Below are positions 1 to 11,078 of a DNA stretch of 64,000 nt, piece by piece; position 1 is the first letter of the stretch; every line of letters begins with the position of its first letter. The notes beneath the pieces were generated by a model. The model searched no databases. It had not been told where the DNA came from and saw only the letters and a list, made by a program, of their open reading frames with translations. The translations under genes and the position numbers were made by a program. The DNA comes from Rhodocollybia butyracea (lineage: Eukaryota > Basidiomycota > Agaricomycetes > Agaricales > Omphalotaceae), in contig JADNRY010000186.1 in assembly GCA_015501585.1 (NCBI GenBank), forward strand, positions 62,001 through 126,000. The letters are read 5' to 3'.

Positions 1-2039
1 TTGTTATTGATTTGCTAACGGGAATGGTACACTGTATCCCTAGCAAGACAACCTACAAAGCTAAGCAAATTGCTGAGCTTGTCTTCGCCGAAGTCTATAA
101 GCACCACGGACTTCCTAAAAATATCATTAGTGATCGCGATTCATTGTTTACGAGCATGTTTTGGACTCACCTACATGGCCTAATTGGTACAAAATTGAAA
201 ATGTCCAGTGCGTACCATCCTGAGACTGATGGATCGACGGAACGGGCAAATCGCACTGTCACCCAGATGCTTCGTCAGTGCGTAGCTATTGACCAGAAAG
301 ACTGGGTCACTAAGCTCCCGTCTATTGAATTTGCAATTAATTCAGCACGCTCAGAAACAACAGGATACTCACCGTTCTTCTTGAATACGGGTCGGATGCC
401 CCGTTCGTTTTTATGGAACTCCGCGGATAAGAATGAATATCCTGGAATCCGAGTATACGCCCAGAAAATGAAGCTGGCGGTCATGCAGGCGCATGATAGC
501 ATCTTGAATGCTCGAGTAAAGCAAACTCGTGACGCTAATCGGCGCCGTCGAGCTGTTCCATTTGTGGAAGGAGATCTTGCGTATATTTCCACCAAGAATA
601 TAACATTTCCTAAAGGATACGCGAGGAAATTAGTACCGAAATTTATCGGACCATACAGGATATTGAAGGACTTCGGGAACTCTACCTTCAAAATGGACCT
701 ACCCTCTAGATTGAAGCAACGAGGTGTCCACGACGCGTTTCACGCGTCATTATTGCGAATTCACATCCCAAATGATGATCGTCTCTTTCCGGGACGACTC
801 GAGACGCAAATAGCAGACTTTGGCGAAGCTGAAGGAGAGTGGGCGGTAGATCACATTGTTGCCCACTCCGGAACGAGGTCAAATGCACTATTCCAGATAA
901 AGTGGAAATCGGGCGATCTTACCTGGTTACCCTACGAAAAAATTGACCATTTAGATGCAATTAGCGATTATTTCGAGGCAATCGGAATTTCGGACATTAG
1001 TGAACTTACGGATGGAGGGCGCATCGATATCGCAGATCCGAATTTGGATCAGAGCGGTGGCATGGTGGCTACACCTGCGCAGCTCGTTAGCTTCATGCAA
1101 ATTGTCCTGGAAAATTCAGGGTCAGACATGGATGAAAGCAATAAGAACGAACACCCATTACTCACTTTTTCTCCAGAAACCCCATCCATGGCCAGCTCCA
1201 GCAACACCTCCTCCAACCCATCATCGGCTCGTCCTCTTGGATGGCTCCAGCGAGTCCGAAACAACAAAATTCTCATTCGATGCGGTACCTACACATATTT
1301 CCTCGATGTCGGGGAGATCCGGTGCTGCTTGGATTTCGACACACAACTCCGAAAGCCAGGTGTCGTCCTCACGAGACTGGATATCCCCGTGGCGTATTCA
1401 TTCTTCGCTGAACGAGTCAACAGCGACCCGTTGATTGAAGGAAAACTTGCTGTCTTCAATCTTGAAGCGGGTACGATCTACGCGCCGATGCCTACCATTA
1501 ACCGGGATATTTTTGCGACATTTACCCGAGGAGGCAATAGCCAGTCTGTCATTCTTCGAACTCTGGGGTTATCCGACGTCCGGTCAGAGAAACAACCTCT
1601 GTTTAGTCAATTACTTCTACGCAGTGCCGAGAGAGGTGCTACGATAAGAGACAGAAATACTAGGAAGGAAAGGGGAAGGAATGTTCGTCAGAAAGGCCCC
1701 AGCACTTCAAAGGAATACTCACCTAATAATTCTACTCCCGAAACGAACCCTATCCTGTCCTTTGGCTCTATTCCCAATGCTTCTTTATCCAACCTGGACA
1801 TCCATCCCAATCCTATGTCTTCGACCTCTACCATGCCGAACTCAGTCCAGAACTCTGGTTCCATGCCCGGAAAATTTACGCCCGCCGAAGAATCGCAGTT
1901 GAACGCGATGATTCAGTCTTTATCCGACCCGAAAATCACCGATGATTTTGGGTTTTACCCTGCTCCGCCTCCCATCCCGGATGATCCCAAAGGCCCGGCC
2001 AATGTTGGTGATAGCGACGTGTCCATGAAGAATACTTGA
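1..2039 (+). CDS. Ty3/gypsy retrotransposon polyprotein, 3' part (integrase + chromodomain + terminal domain), cut by window edge
   Basis: This is the C-terminal part of a pol polyprotein; the open frame runs in from the window edge at base 3. The integrase core shows the D-D-E triad: D in VIDLLTGM at the very start, D in ISDRDSLF and E in DGSTERANR. A GPYRIL-type tail follows, then a chromodomain-like segment (EWAVDHIV..FQIKWKSGDLTWLPYEKI), placing it among chromoviruses. After that comes a roughly 100-residue domain (from GWLQRVRNNKILI to FNLEAGTIY) that recurs at the end of the gag protein at 11079-14471, then a Ser/Pro-rich tail. The frame has no breaks. Protease, reverse transcriptase and RNase H would lie upstream, outside the window. 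It integrates the element's cDNA in the nucleus, and the chromodomain presumably directs target choice. Confidence 0.93.
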   Translation, partial: VIDLLTGMVHCIPSKTTYKAKQIAELVFAEVYKHHGLPKNIISDRDSLFTSMFWTHLHGLIGTKLKMSSAYHPETDGSTERANRTVTQMLRQCVAIDQKDWVTKLPSIEFAINSARSETTGYSPFFLNTGRMPRSFLWNSADKNEYPGIRVYAQKMKLAVMQAHDSILNARVKQTRDANRRRRAVPFVEGDLAYISTKNITFPKGYARKLVPKFIGPYRILKDFGNSTFKMDLPSRLKQRGVHDAFHASLLRIHIPNDDRLFPGRLETQIADFGEAEGEWAVDHIVAHSGTRSNALFQIKWKSGDLTWLPYEKIDHLDAISDYFEAIGISDISELTDGGRIDIADPNLDQSGGMVATPAQLVSFMQIVLENSGSDMDESNKNEHPLLTFSPETPSMASSSNTSSNPSSARPLGWLQRVRNNKILIRCGTYTYFLDVGEIRCCLDFDTQLRKPGVVLTRLDIPVAYSFFAERVNSDPLIEGKLAVFNLEAGTIYAPMPTINRDIFATFTRGGNSQSVILRTLGLSDVRSEKQPLFSQLLLRSAERGATIRDRNTRKERGRNVRQKGPSTSKEYSPNNSTPETNPILSFGSIPNASLSNLDIHPNPMSSTSTMPNSVQNSGSMPGKFTPAEESQLNAMIQSLSDPKITDDFGFYPAPPPIPDDPKGPANVGDSDVSMKNT

Positions 2040-2103
2040 CCCGAGAACTATGGACAGCGGCCAGAAGAAAAGAGATCCTCGTGGACGATCTCTGGAGGGC
2101 GTA

Positions 2104-2391
2104 TGTAACGGAAAGGATTATTTGTGACTAAAGCGCCCATCGGCGCCTAACGCTTTCATTATCATCTACTTATCTTATCGCAGTTTACTCGTTCGTTACT
2201 TCCTCGTTTCCGTTTATATTGTATCTACTTATAGTAATAGTCTTTAGAAAGGTATATAAGCTCGCTGGTTACTGTAAGTACGATAGGTTCTCAGAATCAT
2301 AACTCCCCCAGTTACACCGGTTCTCTTGCACCTACTTTAAATCCCCCACTCTTCGTGTGATACTACCGTGATCCGTCACTCTAGTGTTACA
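2104..2391 (+). repeat. 3' LTR of the gypsy element
   Basis: The LTR starts TGTAACGG and ends GTGTTACA (288 bp). It lies 64 bases after the pol stop and directly follows a purine-rich tract (ctggagggcgta at 2092-2103), the expected plus-strand primer. The LTRs at 10678 and 14526 share its ends, the block ATCTACTTATAGTAATA, the AAAGGTATATAAG TATA-like segment and the closing GTCACTCTAG. They are otherwise clearly diverged, so this is a related but different subfamily. Confidence 0.88.
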
Positions 2392-3915
2392 TCGACGCTG
2401 CTGGCCGAAAGACTGGCGCGGCAACAGAGGCGTTGGATGCATAGAATACGAAGTGAGGCCTAGGTGAGGGTGAGCGCTAGTGAGCGCTTGAGCAGCGAAA
2501 GGAGGAAAATGGAGAGAATCAAAATGTCTGGTCGAATCTTGGGTCGAATTGTTAGATTTCAATTTCAGAGTTCAGTGGACTCGATAGACTCGAAAATTCG
2601 GGCTGAAAGCGTTGCATCGAAGAATATTGAGAACGACGTGATGCAATGGGCGGAGGTTGATAGAAACAGTCTGAGTTAGCTCGATGTTGACGTTGCCGTA
2701 CCGGTCATGTGCATGAGCTCCCTCAATCCATCTGCGCCAGACTAGGGCGTACGCGCGTATGCCTCTTTGTAAGTGAAAAAAGGAATAAGCTATATGACGG
2801 CCATAAGTTTTAGTTTTGAGCCAATCTGCAAGCATCCAAAATGTCGTTGAAGTACCAGTTGCACCGGACGAGTTAATAACTGCTCCTTCCTATCAAGGTT
2901 GCCTAGCTTCCAAAACCGCAACTTGACCAACACAGCATCTTCTTTGGCCGACTTGGTAAGATGACACGCAGCAGAAACGACAGTCAACACAGATTCGGAA
3001 AAAGAAAGGAACAAGGTCAGTTTCCGCAGCCGCGGCCCTAAGCTTGAGGCTAAACGGGAAACTTCGGAGTTCTCGGTTCGAAGTTCCCGGTTCGAACCCC
3101 CTTGCTCAACCAATAATAATATAGAGGTGTTTTTTTTTTGTTTTGCGACCCGTGAGTGAGGACACGTGAGTGATAGGCTACTTTAACTGTTTCTTTGTGC
3201 CAATTTCTAACCCGTACGTGCTATTAGTGTTGAAGATACTCTCGTGTTTCATTTAGGCTTAGTGTGTCTAGCTTTTCGTCCAAAATTCGCCGTTATGTAT
3301 GTGGCAGTTCCCGGGGCATGTTAGTTTTCGGGTATGAGATTATCTATACAGGCCAAACTAAAACGTATTAATAAGTACTGAGGGAGGGCGTGACTCATCA
3401 ATTGCTTTGCGTTTTGCACATTACGAAGTGCCCCGTGCGCGAACGCCTCTCTCAGAAAAGTAAAGTCATTCAAAGTCAAGGTGTATCAGAGCGCCAACAA
3501 TTTCGCCGTTCGGTCAAGAACGCCCTTTCGGTGTCTAAATTACTATCAGCTTCAACAGGTCTCAACGTTAGATGAGAGAGCGCCCTCGAGCTCTCGCGCT
3601 ATAAACCCCTGTCGAGCATATTGTCATCATTTTATTCATGAGGGATACTAATACTGATACCATAGGTTAGTGAATAAAGTTTCCCTGCTACTCCACTGCT
3701 CACACTTACAGAGCGCTACGGGTCCTGGTCGCACCTACGGTAACCTACCGGTGTTACTTTTTCCTGATTTGGAGATGCTCAAAGAAGATGGCAGAAAAAC
3801 GGGTCTTGAAGGGTACCCTGGTGCAATCCAGGTGCAATGGAGTATACGGTACCGAGACCTTCACCGTCACTCCAGTTGCCGCTCTTTTGAAACCGTTTCA
3901 AGGACGACTCTGTCG
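2392..3915. other. Non-coding stretch between gypsy LTR and IDO gene; possible LTR relic
   Basis: No convincing coding exon was seen. A purine tract (gagggagggcg, about 3380-3390) is followed by some 320 bases with a TATA-like ctataaa at 3600 and an end near cttaca at 3710. This is what a decayed solo LTR looks like, but no partner copy was found in the window. A tRNA-like T-arm sequence at about 3080-3105 was considered and not accepted. Confidence 0.3.
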
Positions 3916-4045
3916 ACTCGGTACATGCAAGGATATCAGACCTCTCCAAGTACTGGGTATCTTCAACAAGCCTCCGAGCAACTCGGTACATGCAGGGATA
4001 TAAGACCTCTCCAAGTACGAGGTATCTTCAACAAGCCTCCAAGTA
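3916..4045 (+). repeat. 65-bp direct tandem duplication (2 units)
   Basis: The units at 3916-3980 and 3981-4045 both begin actcggtacatgca and end in cctccgagca / cctccaagta, with only a few differences. The second unit ends 3 bases before the start codon chosen for the dioxygenase, so the repeat forms its immediate 5' leader or promoter. Confidence 0.9.
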
Positions 4046-4048
4046 CAC

Positions 4049-5456
4049 ATGTTAGATTACTTTGGATTAACTTCCTTCTTCTCTCACATCTTCACCCTCC
4101 CATCCCAAGCCCCAAATGAAGTACTTCCAGCTCAAGCCACCTTTGGCATTGACCCTGTCACTGGGTTTCTTCCTCCTGAGCCTCTTCCCCGTCTCTCAGG
4201 TCAATACAAGATCTGGGAAAATGCGGTCACAGACGCACCCAAAGTTCTGAGACTGGGGGACGACGTATCCGAAGAAGCGCTAGCCTTGAAGACGGAAGGA
4301 GAATTTTGGAGAGCCCGTTTGAAATTGGTAGGGCCAGCCACTTCGTAATTTGGCCAATATTATTGATCAATTTCAGATCGCGGTCCTGGACATTCGACCA
4401 TTAGCGAACCAACGGCGCCTTCTCCAGAGAGCGCATGTAATATTAAGCTGGCTTGTCCAGTACTACGTCCATTCGCTTCCTCCTGTATCTCCTCCAGAAC
4501 CGAAAAAAGTCCCTGAATCTATCGCGGTCCCCCTGGTGGAGGTATCTCGTATACTTGGTATCTCCCCAGTCATCACGTTCGCAGATACAGTTATGTGGAA
4601 CTGGGAGCTCATCCACCCCGACAAGCCTGTCACCATTGATAACATGTCAATCGTTCACTCGTTCACTGGTACTGATGATGAACGGCACTTTTATCAAGTC
4701 CAAGCGGCGATTGAACTACATGGTGCCCAGCTATTACGCATCATCGAAAGTTACAATAGAGTTTCAACTGTCCGGGATGATTCTGCTTTAATGAACAGGG
4801 TTGCTGGAGATCTTGAGCGTATCGCAGAATTTATAGGAGAATTTAGCGATCTCATTCAATCAACCAGAGATGGTTGTGATCCTTATACGTTCTACTGGCA
4901 TATACGCCCTTGGTTTAATGGATGGGACCCCGAAAATATTTCGGACCCTGTATGGATATATGAAGGGGTTGATCCTGCTGCGCCTGAGCTTAAGTATCCA
5001 AGTGGACCTTCTGGCGGGCAAAGCACAATAATGCATACCCTAGACGTGTTCTTGGGTGTGGACCATGATAGACCGGAGAAGGACCTGAAGTCAAGCAAGA
5101 GAGCCAATCACGGATTTATGGAACGCATGCGGATGTACATGCTGGGGGAACATCGAGAGTACTTGCAGCATCTGGAACAGTCACCTTGTTCCGTGCGGGA
5201 CTTTGCTTGTCGTGTGCCCGCTCTTCGAGATCCATACAACCATGCAGTCGCGGCATTGAAGAAACTCCGGAGCCTTCACATGCGTATTGCCATGTTGTAT
5301 ATTGTCAACATGTCCAAAACCACCGCTCCTTGGGCAGTTCAACCACCTGTCTGTAAACTCACTAAACAGGAGATTTCTCGGGCTCTTGGGACTGGTGGAA
5401 GTAATGTAGCAGCTCTATTGAAAGCAGGGATAGATGCTACGTCCAGTCAGTATTAA
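4049..5456 (+). CDS. Indoleamine 2,3-dioxygenase family protein
   Basis: Two exons, 4049-4327 and 4377-5456, flank a 49 bp GTAGGG..TTTCAG intron and give 452 residues, a normal length for fungal IDO. The family is heme enzymes that open the indole ring of L-tryptophan to N-formylkynurenine, feeding the kynurenine/NAD route in the cytosol. Visible family motifs are TFGIDPVTGFLPPEP near the start, RPWFNGW, PSGGQSTIMHTLDVFLGVDH and FMERMRMYMLGEHR. The motif KKLRSLHMRIAMLYIV carries the expected proximal heme histidine, around residue 394. The frame is intact. The start was taken as the ATG just after the 65 bp repeats; an additional upstream exon cannot be excluded. Family-level call is firm; substrate preference cannot be read from sequence. 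Confidence 0.92.
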
Positions 5457-5841
5457 GAGGATAGGGACCTTGGGTCACAGAAAACACTGATTCAATAAAT
5501 ATCAATTTTACAGACTTATAGTGCAGGATGTATGATCCTTGATCTTTAACATAACCTAGAATAGCTTATGACCACGCTAGTAGCACATATACCTGATCCG
5601 TTATAATTCTGCTTATGATAAAATTCTTTATACTTCCTCCAATATGCAGCAAGCTCAAGTTAACTGATCGAGCCAGCGAAGACCACGTCCGGTTTTTCGT
5701 CTGCTCAATATTGCCGCGGCTTACTCAACGGTCAGATCAGTTCTATGTTCCGAGCACGCTACATTTAATTATTCACGAGAATTACTGGATTTACCGCTCG
5801 AAAAAATTGACTGTAGTATACTGCCAGTGGTCCACGCACTA
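5457..5841. other. Intergenic, tail-to-tail between the IDO gene and the secreted-protein gene
   Basis: AT-rich sequence between two converging genes. No exon, repeat or RNA was recognised; it presumably holds both 3' ends (aataaatatcaa at about 5496). Confidence 0.4.
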
Positions 5842-6476
5842 TCAATCGCTCTGACCGGGCCTGTTCACCCAGACAAACGACTGGCTCTTGAGGTCAGCCC
5901 TTACCACATTGCCAGTACTAAGTTCGTATTCGAACATTGACACAGCTGAAAGAACGAGTAGGGTCAATAAAGGTGACTGTGTAAAGATGAAGGAGCGAGA
6001 CGTACTGTAGGTAGCACCAGCCTCAAAGAAAGGAAACTGCAAGACATAAGTCGCATTCACAAGGTCATAGTCGTAAATCCCAAGGACAGTAGTAGCATCC
6101 CAAGCTGAAGCGCCCGATTCACTGTAAATCATATGCAAATTATTAGTATTACAATGTCATTGTGAGGGAAGGGGGGTGAGAAGCCCATACCTGATGGCAA
6201 GAAGATTGGAGGGAGTGGCTTGTCCGAATGGCTGGCAGCCAATTCCAAAGAGGTTACTTCCCGACACAAATATGTCAGAGTACTCGAATGAGATATTCTG
6301 ACCTTTAAGAGAGAGTGTTAGGCCCTCGTAGGAATGTCAAAGGAGATCTGTGAAGTACCATTATATAGCGTTGGCAAGCTGTCTCTAGCAGTGAGGACAG
6401 GTGTACCAGCCGCTCCGGCCTGAACAGCGGAGAAGAACAAGACTGCGGAAGCAAAGATAGCTGTGTTAAACCTCAT
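5842..6476 (-). CDS. Small secreted protein of unknown function (149 aa)
   Basis: Four exons on the minus strand (6476-6359, 6302-6191, 6121-6006, 5945-5842) with introns of 56, 69 and 60 bp sum to exactly 150 codons. The start MRFNTAIFASAVLFFSAVQA is a typical cleavable signal peptide. The mature part alternates hydrophobic and polar stretches (NISFEYSDIFVSG; YVLQFPFFEAGATYTVSMFEYEL), suggesting a beta-rich fold. It has one cysteine (GIGCQPFG) and probable N-glycosylation sites (NIS, NAT). The last intron has no in-frame stop, so an unspliced reading would add a hydrophobic stretch; splicing is preferred because the signals fit and the beta pattern continues. The family was not recognised. 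A wall or extracellular role is inference from the signal peptide alone. Confidence 0.78.
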
Positions 6477-7128
6477 CGTGAAGACCTTGGACGAAAGTCT
6501 GTTGATCTTTTGCTGTAGAAGTGTACGGTTTTATACTATCCTGAAGAGAGGAGACGGCTAATAAGGCCCGTTATCACCATGGTTTCTGCAAGTCGATGCC
6601 ACAGTATTCAGAGTGCCGTATGCAAAAAGATACAAGAGCGGCCTAAAATTTGAAATTTGAAGCCAAGACTTCTTCAGTACGGCTGTAGATCCCCGCGTTG
6701 AAAACAAATATCTCATTCTGGGAAGTCAGTAGTGGTCGTAAAAACCCAGTAAAGAGCGTCAAATCTCGATCAGTATTAAGTAGTACTCGAAAAGAAATGC
6801 CCTCACTACCATTTTCATTCAAAGATTTAATAGAGCTCAGAGGATGTCGCTTGTCTGCAGCAAAGTCTGATCACTGCTAAAGGGCCTCTGTTAACCAATG
6901 AACGATATAAACACATAGACATACATTTCCCCCAAAAAATGACGGGTGATACACGGAAAATTAGTATTCTACCTCCTGCATTCCTTCTCCTGCCCCATCA
7001 ATCCACAGCACTCAGTCGTTCAAGAAAACTCGGAAACCGTTGCCCTCCATTCTCGGTCGTTTCATCGCCTGATTAGAGACTCTGAAGTAAAAGACAAAAG
7101 CACTACCCAACGCAAAAGGTTCTCGGCA
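6477..7128. other. Intergenic, no gene recognised
   Basis: This holds the promoter side of the secreted-protein gene (TATA-like tttatactat near 6530 on the opposite strand) and the 3' side of family copy A. Short open frames here have no recognisable content. Confidence 0.35.
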
Positions 7129-8691
7129 TCATTTCTTCACTTCCATCCCACCCCACTCCAAAACCCTGAACAACGACTCGTCGGTCAAGCTGTCCTGCGC
7201 ATCAAGACCAACAACATCTCTCCATCTCTCCGCTCTATCCACAACCCGCGCTGTAGCTTTAGGCCAAATCCCACTTTCAAAATCCGACTCAGGCACCCCT
7301 TTGAAGAGCATAAACACGCGAACGACGGCATCGGGTTTCGGTACGACACTCAAAGGCGCGGCGTTTTCATACGCGTCTTGAGAGATGAATCGGAGTGCGA
7401 TATGGGTGTGTTTGTTGAAGGAGGGAAGCCAGTACCTGGAAATGATGTGTTATTGGATATTCGAAGTGCTCGAATAGACATACGTGATAAAAGACGTGCG
7501 AGCTTCAGTGTGGAGTCCCAGTTCCTTCAGTGCTGCATCGAGATATGGTGTGATACGAGAGAGAGGTAAGACGACGGAGACATTGTCGTTGTCTGAAAGG
7601 TCGCTAGATATGGGATCGAATTCTTCAGACTGTTGCTGTTCGGAACGCGGCGAGTCTAGTGGCGATGGAGGTAGTCCTTGCGTTCTAGAAGAGTCTCTAT
7701 GAATAGCTGGATGGGGGGAAAGACTCGACTTACACTGCTTCCCAGTACAGATATGACACGGTGAGGCCGGTGCTTTTCTCTGTCATGGTCTGGTCTCGGT
7801 GCATACGGACATCCAAAGTAACACACTCTCCCGGGATAGACTTTTCCAATTGGTTTGGCTGTACTGAGACCACAGGATATATGGCGGAGAACTTCCACTG
7901 CTGAATAAGCGATAAGCTAACAGAAACATCCATTTCTTCTTGTCCCGTGGGAGGAAAGATATAGATAATGGGCTTTCCACCTGTTTGCTCTGGGTAAATA
8001 TTTACAATGTCTCCGTCCTCCATTTCCAGGTTTTGCGGAGTCCAGTCAAGTTTAATCAGAGCGCCGTCATAGCAGAAACGAAAGTGTTCGCAATTTTGCT
8101 GCTTTGGCTCAAAGTCCCTCATGAACACTCTCTCCAAGCATTTAAGCTTTTCGTTCCGTTTAACTTTGACGCTTGCTTTTTTGTTTTTATTCTCGTATTC
8201 CATGATGAGGGTGATATATCCGGATTCGACTGGAAGTGGAGCTACTGGATTCAGTTCTTGCCTCGGTGTGGAAGTTGTGGTGCCACTGAACGGAACTAGC
8301 GGTACCGATGGTGGATTTCGACGAATTTCTCGCGTTACCACAGATATCTTAGTGATGAATGGTAGTACGAGTGTCCATGTCATAGAAGGAACTCCGACTT
8401 CGACTCCACCTTTGCACTCTGGGAGATCTGAAGTTTCAAGGACAACTTTTACTGCGTCATTGTTGAGCTCGAAGACCTCCTGAACAAGTTTGATTGTTTG
8501 CTGTATAGATATTGCGAATCAACAACACGAAGAAAGTACTCTGCGAAACAACATACCGCATGCGAGTCTAAGAGTGATTTGGGTAAAGCCATTTGACTTT
8601 GTTTGTGCGTGAAGATTACACATGCTGGAGATTTGTCTTTAGCAGGGCTTTTGGTATGCGAGCGTGTTGTTATAGACTTTTCTTTGGGCAT
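7129..8691 (-). CDS. SUMO-like-domain family protein, copy A (473 aa, apparently intact)
   Basis: Exons 8691-8557, 8500-7734, 7696-7484 and 7435-7129 sum to 474 codons with all phases agreeing. Exon 1 is a short basic leader (MPKEKS..) plus a VIFTHKQSQMALPKSLLDSHA strand. Exon 2 continues with a beta-rich region (DLPECKGG..MTWTLVLPFITKISV), a Pro/Ser linker, and a beta-grasp domain resembling SUMO: FRFCYDGALI, TPQNLEMEDGDIVNIYPEQTGG. The di-glycine is internal and followed directly by KPIIYIFPP. The C-terminal module (MDVSVSLSL..WKFSAIYPVV, MTEKSTGLTVSYLYWEA, SFITYWLPSF, ending LFRVLEWGGMEVKK) is a conserved-looking mushroom module for which I know no function. The 37 bp second intron is unusually short, but the same junction recurs in sister copies. 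First of nine copies on this strand. Confidence 0.82.
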
Positions 8692-9772
8692 GATGATGGT
8701 CCAAGAGATCTCAAAAGGTTGTTTGTACATGTTGTCACGAACCGGACCGCTTAGTCCCGTAGGTACTCGAACTTGAGCAGAATTCCTTTGTACCCGAGGC
8801 AGCAAAGAACAACGCGTCTTGTCTCAACATGTCTCATAGGCAAGGAGGAGAGAAGATACAAGTTTAGATAATAGAGGCGAAGAATGAAAGTAAAGAAATA
8901 GGTATCTAACGGTAAAGACATGTAATACAAACAGATATTCAAGCAGATATTTGCACAAGTCAAGCCTTGACCTAGCCTATGTAGGTCCAATTCAAGTGGT
9001 GTATACCTTCAATACTGAAACAATTTCTGGTAAGATTAATTTACTTCATCCTTTCCTGCCCAATGCCCCGCGATTCCTGCAGGCCGGCTCGGGACTCCAA
9101 GGCAGTTCACTCCTGTCTCCCTGCGGTCCCGCTTATTCTCAGCCGGTGTTCCTTCAGTTGTCGGTGTTCTACGACATAAGGGGATTGCGACTCTATCTAC
9201 ACAGTACGCTGCGCATGTTGGGGGCTCAGCCAACTCTTCATCTAACCCTGGCCCTGGCCCCTGGCCCCCTGAGCTCCAGTATGATGTGCCACACCTTAAC
9301 AAGCGGCAAAAGCTCGATGCCAAGCATCGGCGATGTTTATAAAAATAAAGAGTTTAGCGTAGCAGAACGGAAGACTAATTTGAGCCCCCATTGAATGTCG
9401 CGGAAAGAGCTGTCACTCTAAAACTTGTCCTGTGCAGCGCGTAAGTGACTCTCCATCTTGCATCTCAAGTTGCCATTCAGGAGGTTCAACCCAAGCATCG
9501 TCATAATAGAGTATACGACAGATATTTTTGTGACTTGTATAGATTCACTAGAGCGATGCAGTCGGATTCAGCTAAAGCTGTTGGCGGTAGAGCCACGAAA
9601 TCAGCTCTCAAAGTGCGACGAGGTTGTTCATCGAGTGAGGGAAGATGTACCAAGTATTGGATTCTATATGTTTGGAAGCTCTTGCATGTGAGGGTTTAGA
9701 CATACATGACAAAAGACGTGGGAACCCTAGTTTTTTCGAACATTGTCAGACAGAAAGGTAATCGTATCATCT
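8692..9772. other. Intergenic spacer between copies A and B
   Basis: About 1.1 kb without a supported gene. Short open frames on both strands are low-complexity or Pro/Ser-rich and match nothing recognised. Confidence 0.35.
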
Positions 9773-10677
9773 CATTTCATCACTTCCATCCCACCCCACT
9801 CCAGAACCCTATACAATGCCTCATCACTCAACTTGTCCTTAAGTTACATCAAGACCAACAACATCTCTCCATCCCCCCACTCCATCCACAACCCGCGCAG
9901 TAGCATTATCCCAAAGCCCCATTTCAAAATCCGACTCTGGCACGCCATTAAATAGCATAAACACGCGAGTAACGGCATCGGGTTTCGGTACGACATGCAA
10001 AGGCGCGGCGCGTTCGTACATGTGTTGAGAGACGAAGTGGAGTGCGACGTGGGTGTGTTTGTTGAAGGAGGGAAGCCAGTACCTGGAAAACGTTATGATT
10101 ATATATTTGGAAGCGTGAGGATGTGAGAATTGAGACGTACGTGATGAAAGAGGTGCGAGCTTCAGTGTGGAGTCCTAGTTCCTTGAGCGCTGCATCGAGA
10201 TATGGTGTGACTCGAGAAAGAGGTAAGACAACGGAGATATTGTCGTTGTCTGAAAGATAGCTAAATATGGGTTCAGACCGCGGTGAATATGGTGGAGATG
10301 GAGGTAGTCCTTCTGTTCTAGAAGAGCTTCTATGAATAGCCGGAAGTGGGGAAGAAAGACTCGGCTTACACTGCTTCCCAGTAGAGATATGACACGGTGA
10401 GGCCGGTGCTTTTCTCTGTCATAGTCCGGTCTCGATGCGTACGGACATTCCATGTAACGCACTCCCATCCCGTCGAGTTTTCCAATTTGTTTGGTTGTAC
10501 TGGAAAGATATAGATAATGGGTTTTCCGGCTAGTTGCCGTTTATAAACATACACAGTGTCTCCATCTTTCATTAGCAAGTCTTGAGGAGTCTTGTCAAAA
10601 TCAAATCGAGAACCGTTATAAAAGAAATGAAATTCTCCACAGTCTCGCTTTTGTTCAATCCTCGTCGTGAACTCTCT

Positions 10678-10969
10678 TGTAACGGAGTCGTGACTTGTTA
10701 CTTTGGTCACTAACACTTTCCTTAATTGTTTTGTTTACTCATCGAACTTTAGTAGATAATTCGCTCTTTACTTACTCGTTTCGTATTTATATAATATCTA
10801 CTTATAGTAATAGGTCTCAAGAAAGGTATATAAGGTAGAGTACTTTGCTGTAGGTAGATAGGTCCTGGTGAATCGAAATCCCCCCGGTTTACAACGGTTC
10901 TCTCGAGACCACCTCTTCTCTCACACTTCCCGTGTTGCGCTACGGTGACTCTGTCACTCTAGCGTTACA
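10678..10969 (+). repeat. 5' LTR of the gag-only element
   Basis: 292 bp, TGTAACGG..GCGTTACA. It contains the internal TATA-like AAAGGTATATAAGG at about 10834. It is directly preceded by target duplication TCTCT. Confidence 0.93.
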
Positions 10970-11078
10970 TATTTTGAACCCCCAACAACCGCGCTTTTCT
11001 TCATCGTCCTCGACGGCCAACTCTTCGTCTGATCAACGCGGATTCCGACCTGGACAACAAAAAACTCACTTCTTTACC

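Noticed and set aside
955..1434. Alternative-frame ORFs inside the retroelement genes (e.g. 955-1434, 12664-12927)
   Set aside because: They are shadows of the intact pol and gag frames, with no own start context or domains.
3000..3110. tRNA-like sequence: ggttcgaaccccc T-arm plus gaacaag/cttgctc acceptor-like pairing
   Set aside because: The acceptor has a mismatch, the T-stem does not pair properly around ttcgaac, and no D-arm or anticodon arm could be folded.
3478..3492. tgtatcagagc resembling a copia primer-binding site (tggtatcagagc)
   Set aside because: It lies inside, not directly after, the possible LTR-like segment, and there is no gag or pol nearby.
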